Both the position numbers and the translations under genes were made by a program. The notes beneath the pieces are model-generated. The model ran no database searches. It was given only the letters and a program-made list of their open reading frames with translations, and had not been told where the DNA came from. A DNA stretch of 5,565 nucleotides, taken from Butyrivibrio sp. Lineage in GTDB: Bacteria; Bacillota_A; Clostridia; Lachnospirales; Lachnospiraceae. Positions 1 through 5,565 of this stretch are shown here, piece by piece (the stretch's first letter is position 1; every line of letters begins with the position of its first letter). Location: positions 1 through 5,565 of the forward strand of contig NZ_JAILQF010000212.1 of assembly GCF_024699075.1 (NCBI RefSeq), written 5' to 3'.

Positions 1-783
1 GATGGATATCAGGAGATAATCTACGGAGCTGCCTGCATTGATCAGGACGGAAGCGTATTATACAGTAGCTACGACTATCTTCCTAACGGTATCTATGCAA
101 AGCTTGGACACGGAGATGCAATGCATGTTGCTAATATAGATCCTGACAGGCCCGGCCTTGAAATATTCAACGTATTTGAAGGAGCTAAGGCTGCTCCTTA
201 TGGCTATGCGCTAAGAGATGCAGAATCAGGAAACGTATATTTTGGCGAATATGCAGAAACTGATCTTGGTAGGTGCATGATAGGAGATATAGCGCCGGAT
301 GTTCCGGGTCTTCAGGTCTGGGTCAATGACGTATATGACGTCAAGGGTCAAAAGCTTGATATTAAAGCTCCCTCAACCAATATGAATATTCACTGGGCAG
401 CAGATCTTACAACTCAGGTAACTGATGGTAAGGAGTATCTTACGGAAGAAAAGTGCGGAATAATTAATGACCCTGTTCATGGGGTAATGCTGCGTCCCGA
501 GGGTACAGCGACCAATAACGGAACTAAAGGTAATCCTTGTCTTGTGGCAGATCTTTTTGGGGACTTTCGTGATGAGATAGTTCTAAGGCTTGCAGATGAC
601 AGTGCTCTTAGAATCTACATAAATACGGATATCACAAAGCACAAGCTGTTCACTCCTTTACAGGATATTCAGTATCGTATGGGGGTTTGCTGGCAGAATA
701 ACTGCTACAATCAGCCGGGTTATGTGAGCTACTACTACGCAAGCGATATGCACTTTGATGAGGTGCTCCCTGAACTGTCATGA
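1..783 (+). CDS. Rhamnogalacturonan lyase, family PL11 (C-terminal part; 5' end outside window)
   Basis: The frame is open from base 1 and gives 260 residues before TGA at 781-783. PL11 enzymes are usually about 600 residues, so this is roughly the last 40%; the ATG at 121 is internal, since family-like sequence precedes it. PL11 lyases cleave the alternating rhamnose-galacturonate backbone of RG-I by beta-elimination, leaving unsaturated galacturonosyl ends. PL11-like segments recognised from memory are GHGDAMHVANIDPDRPGLE (fragment residues 36-54), ADLFGDFRDE (183-192), SALRIYINTDIT, and YRMGVCWQNNCYNQP (225-239) close to the C-terminus. The family fold is an eight-bladed beta-propeller with bound calcium, and the Asp-rich loops fit that. 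Whether it is secreted cannot be judged because the N-terminus is missing. The esterase and GH2 genes downstream on the same strand support an RG-I role. Endo- and exo-acting members (YesW/YesX type) cannot be told apart here. Confidence 0.92.
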   Translation, partial: DGYQEIIYGAACIDQDGSVLYSSYDYLPNGIYAKLGHGDAMHVANIDPDRPGLEIFNVFEGAKAAPYGYALRDAESGNVYFGEYAETDLGRCMIGDIAPDVPGLQVWVNDVYDVKGQKLDIKAPSTNMNIHWAADLTTQVTDGKEYLTEEKCGIINDPVHGVMLRPEGTATNNGTKGNPCLVADLFGDFRDEIVLRLADDSALRIYINTDITKHKLFTPLQDIQYRMGVCWQNNCYNQPGYVSYYYASDMHFDEVLPELS

Positions 784-794
784 AAGATTGATTT

Positions 795-1064
795 TATCCC
801 TTGCGATTTGATGGCCTTTGGCAGTTACTAAATGATTATTCTCGTCTTAAAAATGTTATAATTCAAGGCTTAATATCTTGAATTATATATTCCGTGGTCC
901 GAAACTCGCTTCGCTCAGACATGCGGACCACAAGCGGAATATATAATTCCATCTATTAAGCTCTTGAATTTATAACATTTTTAAAGACTCAAAAATCATT
1001 TAGTAACTGCCTAAGGAATCAAATTCGCAAGGGATAGTGTTGGTTATGGAGAGCGAAGTTTGAA
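795..1064. repeat. Long imperfect inverted repeat, copy 1 (hairpin 795-1036 plus right-end tail)
   Basis: The two arms pair along most of their length around a centre near 912. The outer stem is TATCCCTTGCGATTTGAT (795-812) with 1018-1036, with one bulged T. A perfect 17-bp segment pairs 821-837 with 994-1010. A perfect 14-bp segment pairs 848-861 with 970-983. A perfect 15-bp segment pairs 880-894 with 935-949. The apical stem TGGTCCG (895-901) pairs with CGGACCA (924-930), leaving a 22-nt loop at 902-923. The right tail, ending GCGAAGTTTGAA (1053-1064), matches the right end of copy 2. No matching left outer arm is found between the PL11 stop codon and 795, so this copy looks truncated on the left. 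It begins 11 nt after the PL11 stop. The family is unknown to me. Confidence 0.93.
857..887. repeat. Local 11-bp inverted repeat inside the left arm of copy 1
   Basis: TATAATTCAAG (857-867) and CTTGAATTATA (877-887) are perfect reverse complements with a 9-nt loop. This small hairpin competes with the long-range pairing, since the same bases pair with 935-970 in the large structure. Copy 2 keeps only a weaker version, with two mismatches. Confidence 0.6.
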
Positions 1065-1118
1065 GTGATAAGAAATAATAAGAAGAAAATATACTGCATA
1101 AGGCAATTCAAGGATATT

Positions 1119-1125
1119 GGGAGGA
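1119..1125 (+). promoter_or_regulatory. Ribosome binding site that fixes the TTG start of the esterase gene
   Basis: GGGAGGA lies 7 nt before TTG at 1133. It is a near-ideal Shine-Dalgarno sequence, and no ATG in the same frame lies nearby; the next in-frame ATG is codon 35. This makes TTG the likely start codon. Confidence 0.8.
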
Positions 1126-1132
1126 AGAAAAG

Positions 1133-2791
1133 TTGGACTTACAGAGGTGTGAACTTAAGTTAAAGTCTTATCCTGATAAGGCAAGGGAATGGGATAAGGG
1201 GGTGTATTATCCGAGAACGTCGCTTTTAGAAGCTATGGATGATAGCCTTAAAGAAAAATATATAAAAGAAAAAGACAAGGGTGTATTAGAGGTGACTTCC
1301 AAAATGTGGACAGAGACGGAGGTTACTGGTTTTGGGATATATCCTTATGTTAACAGTCCTGTTTTTATCTATAAGACCGGTAAAAGGGATATTAAGTGGA
1401 CTATTACCTTTTGTAATACTTCTAAAGAAATGGTATATGTTAACTGCTATGCAGATGAAGTTTTGAAGATTAAAGATCTGGAGGTTGGAGAAGGTAAAAG
1501 TATTGATGTAAGTTTTATAAACTGCGGATTATATGATAATACAACGCTTCAGTTTTTTGCATCAGATAGTGCAGAAGATGAAGATAAGGCTGTTTCAAAG
1601 GTTATATATATAAGTAGTATAGATTATCAGGTTCTTCAGGATGATGTTTCTAAAAATAAAGGTTATTATGAAGATTACAAAACGCCTACGATTTTTCTTG
1701 CATCAGATTCTACCCTTCAGACTTATGAAGACTTTTATTATCCGCAGACAGGTTGGGGGCAGGTTTTTCACAAATTTGTCGAGCCAGGTGAACCTTTATG
1801 TGACTATCAGTCCAAGGATCATATTTATCCTCAGTGCCATGTATATGAAAAAACTTCGATCAAGGTTGAAAACAGGTCAATTGGAGCTAGAAGCTCAAGA
1901 TCTTTTATTGACGAGGGTAAGTGGGATGCTCTTCTTCAGAGAGCAAAAAAGGGCGACTATGTTTTAATTCAATGGGCTCACAATGATGCTACGGCAGTTC
2001 GTCCTAACAGGTATGTATGTCCTGAAGATTTCGATGAGTTTTTGATGAAATACATAGATTCCTGCAGGGTAAGGGGAATATATCCAGTTCTTGTAACCCC
2101 TGTATCAAGGCGCAACTGTGATGATCATGACGGAGAATTCGTTATGTCATTTGGAGAGTACAGGGATGTTATGCTTAGCGTAGCTAAAAGAGAGCATGTT
2201 CCGTGCGTAGATCTTTGTAGTATGAGCTATGAATATCTTAAAAGTATAGGTCCTGAAGAAGCCAAATCAATTTATCTGTGGTGTCCAAAAGGTGCTTACC
2301 CTGATAGCGCATATGCAGATGGAGTCTCAGATAATACCCACCTTCAGGAGTACGGAGCTCTTGTATATGCAAGGATGGTGGCAGGTGCGCTTCTTTCTAT
2401 GGAAGGATATCCTGAGATAGATAGCCTTAAGAAATATCTTGATACTACTTATGTACCTCAAAAGAAAGAAATTAAAGTTACTGAAAAACCAGTGGATACT
2501 GAAGTTCCCTCAGGCTTTGCCCTCCAGGAACTCCAGATAAAGGATAAGGTGGCAGAATTTCTTCTTATCTGGAATAGTGTTGAAGGAGCTGTCTCTTACA
2601 ACGTATATAGAAAGGGGTCTGTTGATTTTCAGTTCTTCCCTCTAAGAAGTGTAAGTGCTTTGGAGAAAAAGGAGGCAGCAGTTCTTCCATTTAGTCTTCC
2701 TGCAGCTGATGTCTACAGGGTGCAGGTAACGGCGGTATTTGAAGATGGAAGAGAAAGTTCGCCTAGCAGAACCATAGAATTCAGAACATGA
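1133..2791 (+). CDS. CE12-type rhamnogalacturonan acetylesterase (SGNH hydrolase) with N-terminal extra domain and C-terminal FN3-like domain
   Basis: This protein of 552 residues probably removes acetyl esters from galacturonate of RG-I. The catalytic domain spans about residues 184-425. Block I is LASDSTLQTY, with nucleophile Ser193 preceded by Asp192. Block II is NRSIGARSSRSFIDEGKW, with oxyanion Gly251. Block III is QWAHND, with Asn284. Block V is DNTHLQEYGA, with Asp400 and His403. Block I reads SDS rather than the usual GDS. Residues about 50-165 look like an all-beta domain I cannot name. Residues about 462-552 resemble fibronectin type III (FLLIWNSVEGAVSYNVYRKG and a closing strand). 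Typical CE12 enzymes are about 230-250 residues, so over half of this protein is accessory. No signal peptide or membrane segment is seen, suggesting a cytoplasmic enzyme acting on imported oligosaccharides. The TTG start is supported by a strong GGGAGGA site. It lies between a PL11 lyase and a GH2 glycosidase. The family call is firm; the exact acetyl position removed is not. Confidence 0.9.
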   Translation: MDLQRCELKLKSYPDKAREWDKGVYYPRTSLLEAMDDSLKEKYIKEKDKGVLEVTSKMWTETEVTGFGIYPYVNSPVFIYKTGKRDIKWTITFCNTSKEMVYVNCYADEVLKIKDLEVGEGKSIDVSFINCGLYDNTTLQFFASDSAEDEDKAVSKVIYISSIDYQVLQDDVSKNKGYYEDYKTPTIFLASDSTLQTYEDFYYPQTGWGQVFHKFVEPGEPLCDYQSKDHIYPQCHVYEKTSIKVENRSIGARSSRSFIDEGKWDALLQRAKKGDYVLIQWAHNDATAVRPNRYVCPEDFDEFLMKYIDSCRVRGIYPVLVTPVSRRNCDDHDGEFVMSFGEYRDVMLSVAKREHVPCVDLCSMSYEYLKSIGPEEAKSIYLWCPKGAYPDSAYADGVSDNTHLQEYGALVYARMVAGALLSMEGYPEIDSLKKYLDTTYVPQKKEIKVTEKPVDTEVPSGFALQELQIKDKVAEFLLIWNSVEGAVSYNVYRKGSVDFQFFPLRSVSALEKKEAAVLPFSLPAADVYRVQVTAVFEDGRESSPSRTIEFRT

Positions 2792-2833
2792 TCATACATA
2801 TAAGCATTTCATTGGGATGAGAGAATATCTTAA

Positions 2834-3134
2834 ATTCAAACTTCGCATATATAATATGTGCTATCCCTTGCAATTTGATTATCTTGGGTAGTCTGTAAAT
2901 GATTTTCTTGTCTTAAAAATATTATAATTCAAGGCTTAATATCTGGAATTATTTATTCCGGGGTCCGAAACTCGCTTCGCTCAAACAGACGGACCCCAAA
3001 CGGAATATATAATTCCATCTATCAAACTCTTGAATTATTAATAATATTTTTAAAGAACGCAAAAATCCTTTACAGACTACCCAAAATATCAAATTCTCAA
3101 GGGATAATATAGTTTATATATGCGAAGTTTGAAT
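2834..3134. repeat. Long imperfect inverted repeat, copy 2 (full-length form, 301 nt)
   Basis: The ends are a perfect 21-bp inverted repeat: 2834-2854 (beginning ATTCAAACTTCGCA) with 3114-3134. Inside, TATCCCTTG pairs with CAAGGGATA. TTGGGTAGTCTGTAAA (2884-2899) pairs perfectly with 3069-3084. TAAAAATATTA (2914-2924) pairs with 3042-3052. An AT-rich stem ending in TTCCG pairs with CGGAATATATAATTCC (3000-3015), and GGGTCCG (2961-2967) pairs with CGGACCC (2990-2996). The loop is 22 nt (2968-2989), the same length as in copy 1. The two copies align along about 270 nt with roughly four in five bases alike by eye. No clear target-site duplication is seen at the ends (flanks ...ATCTTAA and AACTAAAT...). 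The terminal repeats would suit a MITE-like element, but no transposase or known family is recognised. Confidence 0.94.
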
Positions 3135-3155
3135 AACTAAATATATTCATAATGC

Positions 3156-3160
3156 GAGGA
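3156..3160 (+). promoter_or_regulatory. Ribosome binding site of the GH2 gene
   Basis: GAGGA ends 9 nt before ATG at 3170. A second in-frame ATG at 3182 has AGGAG only 3 nt upstream, which is too close, so the 3170 start is preferred. Confidence 0.7.
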
Positions 3161-3169
3161 TAATAGGAT

Positions 3170-5565
3170 ATGCAGGAGCTGATGGATTTTAATAAGGGCT
3201 GGAAATTTCATTTTGGGGATATTGTTTCTATTAGGAACAGGTGGGCCTTAGCCAAGTCGGGATCGTTTAATCAGGGGCCTGAGAGCAGGGATTATGACGA
3301 TTCTGACTGGGAAGATGTTACTATTCCTCATGATTTTGTGTTCGAAACAAAGCCATATCCTTATAGCGAAAAAGAGTTTGGTGAAGATAACACGATTCCT
3401 GCAATGGAGGATGTCAACAACATCCATACAACAGCAGGTTCTTTTGACAAAAATGTCGGATGGTACAGAAAGCACTTTTTTATTCCAAAGGAATATGAAG
3501 GCAAAAAACTTTTTCTTATTTTTGGTGGGATTTACAGAGATTCCACCTTCTTTTTAAATGAATTTTTCCTTGATAATGAAAAAAGTGGTTATAGCAAAAT
3601 CGAGATAGATATTACTGATACTGCTGTCTATGGCGGCGACAACATTCTCTCCATAAGGTGCGATGCCAGGCAGGCTGAGGGCTGGTTCTATGAAGGCGGC
3701 GGAATATACAGAGATGCGTATCTTAAAGTTGTCGAGAAGGAATATATAGATGAGCTTTTTGTATATGCAAAGCCGTGTGGGAAATCTTCCGATAAGGCTA
3801 TATTAAACATATCCTTAAAGATTTATGGATGCGGGAACAAAGGAAGTGACAGATCCATTCCGGATTTTAGTGATCATAAACTTACATTCAAAATCTATGA
3901 CAATAATAATTTTTTGGTAAAAGAAGATATAGTAAAACTTTCAGATATATACAATAAAGATATAAATAGTAACAATATCAATAATACAAAAAATCATATT
4001 TATGATAGTGATAACTGTGTTATAAATGATAATACTGAAAGTAATGGTATATATATTATAAATAATAATTCTGATATCACTGATGTCATCACTGATATTA
4101 GCGTCGGTGTCAGCAGTGACTATGCTCCGGTTCTTTTTTATTCACAAACTGATGGCTCTTATATTTTCAGCTACAGGTTAATACTTGATAATCCAAGGCT
4201 GTGGTCTGTTGATAAACCATTTATTTACCAATTTGTTGTAAGTTTAATAAATGGAGAGGAAATAAGGAATAAGTCGAGCGTTAACTTTGGCATAAGGAAA
4301 TCATGCTTTGATAATAATAAGGGTTTTATTCTAAATGGAGAAAGACTAAGGATAAAGGGTGTATGCTGTCATCAAAATCTTGGCGGTCTTGGTAATGCTG
4401 TTCCTAAAGAGGTTATGCGCTACCGTATAAAAAAGCTTAAGGAAATGGGAGCTAATGGATACAGGGGAGCTCATTATCCTTTATCAGAAGAATTTCTTAC
4501 AATATGCGACCAGGAAGGTATGCTTGTAATGCTTGAAACAAGGCTTCTATCAAGCGCAAGGCCTGACATGGATGAACTTACTAAAATGGTAAAGCTTGGA
4601 AGAAATCATCCCAGCGTTATCATGTACTCGATCGGTAATGAAGAAGCTTCTTCTCAGGCAACAGAACAGGGTGCAAGGATTGCTTCTACAATGATAGAGC
4701 ACATAAAAAGGCTTGACCCATACAGGCCTGTGACTATGGCGCTTTTGATGCTTGATATGAAGACCAATGAAGTTATAACCGATTATAAAGTGCTTGAGAA
4801 GATTTCAGATCAGCTTGATGTTGCTGGCTATAACTATCATAGTGATCTTTATGAAAAGTTCCATAAGGAATATCCTGATAAGCCTTTTATAAGTACAGAA
4901 ATGGGTACCTTCAAATCGACAAGAGGCTGTTATAAGACAGATAAGTCAAAGTGTCATCTTGCTGTTACAGACAAGAGCCCGTATTACATGTATGGTGCAC
5001 AGAGGTGGAGAGACTGTATGCCAGACTGGATAAGCGGACTTTTCATCTGGACAGGTTTTGACTACTACGGAGAGCCTACTCCATTTGCATGGCCTGCAAT
5101 AAGCAGCCAGTTTGGAGCTATGGATCTGTGCGGATATCCCAAGGACTTTTATTACTTCTATAAAGCCTGGTGGACCAATGAGAACATTGTCCATGTATAC
5201 CCTGATATGAATCAGGAACCCGGAATAGAGACAGATTATTATGTTTTTTCAAACGCTGATGAAGTTGAACTAATACTTAACGGTAAGAGTCTTGGCATAA
5301 AAGAAATGCCCAAAGACGATTATCTTGTATGGGAAAAAATAGTTTCAGAAAAAGGTGTCATGGAAGCTGTCGGCTATAAAGATGGCGCTGTTGTTATGAG
5401 GACTGTTAATAAGACGTGCGATGAAGAGTCAGCAGAAATCGTAGTCACAGAAGATTACAGGGAAAATGATATTGTAATACGAAAGATAGCTCTTTTGGAT
5501 AAAGAAGGAAATCTGGTTACAGGTAAAGATGTAAGATTTGATATTCCATCAAAGTGGGGCGAAAT
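3170..5565 (+). CDS. Glycoside hydrolase family 2 protein, probable beta-galactosidase or related exo-glycosidase (3' end outside window)
   Basis: The frame runs without a stop from ATG at 3170 to the right edge (798 codons plus 2 nt). The predicted order is a GH2 sugar-binding jelly roll at about residues 7-190 (FNKGWKFHFGD, WEDVTIPHDF, GWYRKHFFIP, EGGGIYRDAYL), an Ig-like domain at about 191-383 with a low-complexity insert, and a TIM barrel at about 384-668. From about 685 a beta domain resembling DUF4982 follows (YVFSNADEVELILNGKSLG), then the start of a further C-terminal beta domain. Catalytic candidates are acid/base Glu491 in SIGNEE and nucleophile Glu577 in FISTEMG. The usual HN after the RG(A/S) motif is HY here (His435-Tyr436), as I recall from beta-glucuronidases, so specificity is uncertain. 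No signal peptide is seen, suggesting cytoplasmic action. In an RG-I locus, removal of galactose from side chains is the likeliest job, but a uronidase or other GH2 activity is possible. Confidence 0.9.
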   Translation, partial: MQELMDFNKGWKFHFGDIVSIRNRWALAKSGSFNQGPESRDYDDSDWEDVTIPHDFVFETKPYPYSEKEFGEDNTIPAMEDVNNIHTTAGSFDKNVGWYRKHFFIPKEYEGKKLFLIFGGIYRDSTFFLNEFFLDNEKSGYSKIEIDITDTAVYGGDNILSIRCDARQAEGWFYEGGGIYRDAYLKVVEKEYIDELFVYAKPCGKSSDKAILNISLKIYGCGNKGSDRSIPDFSDHKLTFKIYDNNNFLVKEDIVKLSDIYNKDINSNNINNTKNHIYDSDNCVINDNTESNGIYIINNNSDITDVITDISVGVSSDYAPVLFYSQTDGSYIFSYRLILDNPRLWSVDKPFIYQFVVSLINGEEIRNKSSVNFGIRKSCFDNNKGFILNGERLRIKGVCCHQNLGGLGNAVPKEVMRYRIKKLKEMGANGYRGAHYPLSEEFLTICDQEGMLVMLETRLLSSARPDMDELTKMVKLGRNHPSVIMYSIGNEEASSQATEQGARIASTMIEHIKRLDPYRPVTMALLMLDMKTNEVITDYKVLEKISDQLDVAGYNYHSDLYEKFHKEYPDKPFISTEMGTFKSTRGCYKTDKSKCHLAVTDKSPYYMYGAQRWRDCMPDWISGLFIWTGFDYYGEPTPFAWPAISSQFGAMDLCGYPKDFYYFYKAWWTNENIVHVYPDMNQEPGIETDYYVFSNADEVELILNGKSLGIKEMPKDDYLVWEKIVSEKGVMEAVGYKDGAVVMRTVNKTCDEESAEIVVTEDYRENDIVIRKIALLDKEGNLVTGKDVRFDIPSKWGE
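3902..4099 (+). repeat. Low-complexity Asn/Ile/Asp-rich insert in the GH2 gene, with a 12-nt tandem repeat
   Basis: Residues about 245-310 of the GH2 protein are dominated by Asn, Asp, Ile and Ser (for example NSNNINNTKN and IYIINNN) and are encoded by very AT-rich AAT/GAT/ATA runs. At its 3' end a 12-nt unit, ATCACTGATGTC (4076-4087), is followed directly by ATCACTGATATT (4088-4099). The reading frame is kept throughout. It interrupts the Ig-like domain before the barrel and is probably a flexible loop grown by slippage; no function is apparent. Confidence 0.75.

Larger units (their letters stand above)
784..1132. other. Intergenic gap of 349 nt, mostly filled by inverted-repeat copy 1
   Basis: No convincing gene, tRNA or rRNA is visible. 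The gap holds the long inverted repeat at 795-1064, then an A-rich leader of about 55 nt, then the ribosome binding site of the esterase gene. No classical terminator (GC-rich stem followed by a T-run) is evident after the PL11 stop, so transcription may continue through the structure. Confidence 0.7.
2792..3169. other. Intergenic gap of 378 nt, mostly filled by inverted-repeat copy 2
   Basis: After the esterase stop come about 42 nt of unremarkable AT-rich sequence, then the inverted repeat at 2834-3134, then 35 nt of leader with the GH2 ribosome binding site. No gene or conventional T-tailed terminator is seen. Confidence 0.7.

Noticed and set aside
795..1036. The long hairpin as a classical intrinsic terminator
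   Set aside because: The stem is long, AT-rich and interrupted, and no T-run follows the 3' arm. Some effect on transcription is possible but the standard terminator form is absent.
1090..1095. TATACT as a -10 promoter element before the esterase gene
   Set aside because: The only -35-like sequence (TTGAAG at 1060-1065) is 24 nt away, which is too far; in such AT-rich DNA the match is weak evidence.
1641..1967. A 108-codon + strand open frame inside the esterase gene
   Set aside because: It lies wholly within the well-supported CE12 coding region in another frame, has no family resemblance and no good ribosome binding site.
795..3134. A CRISPR array or riboswitch of a known class
   Set aside because: There are only two copies, about 2 kb apart, with no repeat-spacer pattern. 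I recognise no conserved riboswitch core in either gap.
3248..3557. Short open frames on both strands (3248-3475 minus, 3294-3557 plus) within the GH2 N-terminal domain
   Set aside because: The GH2 frame through this stretch encodes recognisable GH2 motifs without a stop; the alternatives have no domain resemblance.
4946..5194. An 82-codon minus-strand open frame
   Set aside because: It is antisense to the conserved GH2 barrel end and has no recognisable features.

Overview
The window reads as part of a pectin (rhamnogalacturonan-I, RG-I) degradation locus from an AT-rich, Gram-positive gut or rumen bacterium. A Lachnospiraceae member of the Butyrivibrio type is my best guess. It is inferred from the base composition, frequent AGG/AGA/ATA codons, strong purine-rich ribosome binding sites and the gene content. 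The species cannot be fixed from this sequence alone.

Three genes lie on the + strand. At 1-783 is the C-terminal part of a family PL11 rhamnogalacturonan lyase, cut by the left window edge. At 1133-2791 is a complete three-part protein built around a CE12-type rhamnogalacturonan acetylesterase (SGNH hydrolase), starting at TTG. At 3170-5565 is a family GH2 glycosidase, probably a beta-galactosidase or relative, that is open to the right edge and lacks its C-terminus. Together they would cut the RG-I backbone, remove acetyl groups from its galacturonate residues and trim sugars from side chains or oligosaccharides. Neither the esterase nor the GH2 protein has a visible signal peptide, so both probably act in the cytoplasm on imported oligosaccharides.

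The most unusual part is not coding. Each of the two intergenic gaps (784-1132 and 2792-3169) is almost filled by one copy of the same long imperfect inverted repeat (795-1064 and 2834-3134). Each copy can fold into one hairpin of about 240-300 nt with a 22-nt apical loop. The loop and its closing stem are nearly identical between copies. Several stem segments differ between copies, yet both arms changed together so that pairing is kept. Copy 1 lacks the outermost left arm that copy 2 has. I do not recognise the family. It could be a MITE-like element, a structured RNA element or operon spacer, or a quasi-palindrome maintained by arm-to-arm correction. The GH2 gene also carries an Asn/Ile/Asp-rich low-complexity insert with a short 12-nt repeat.
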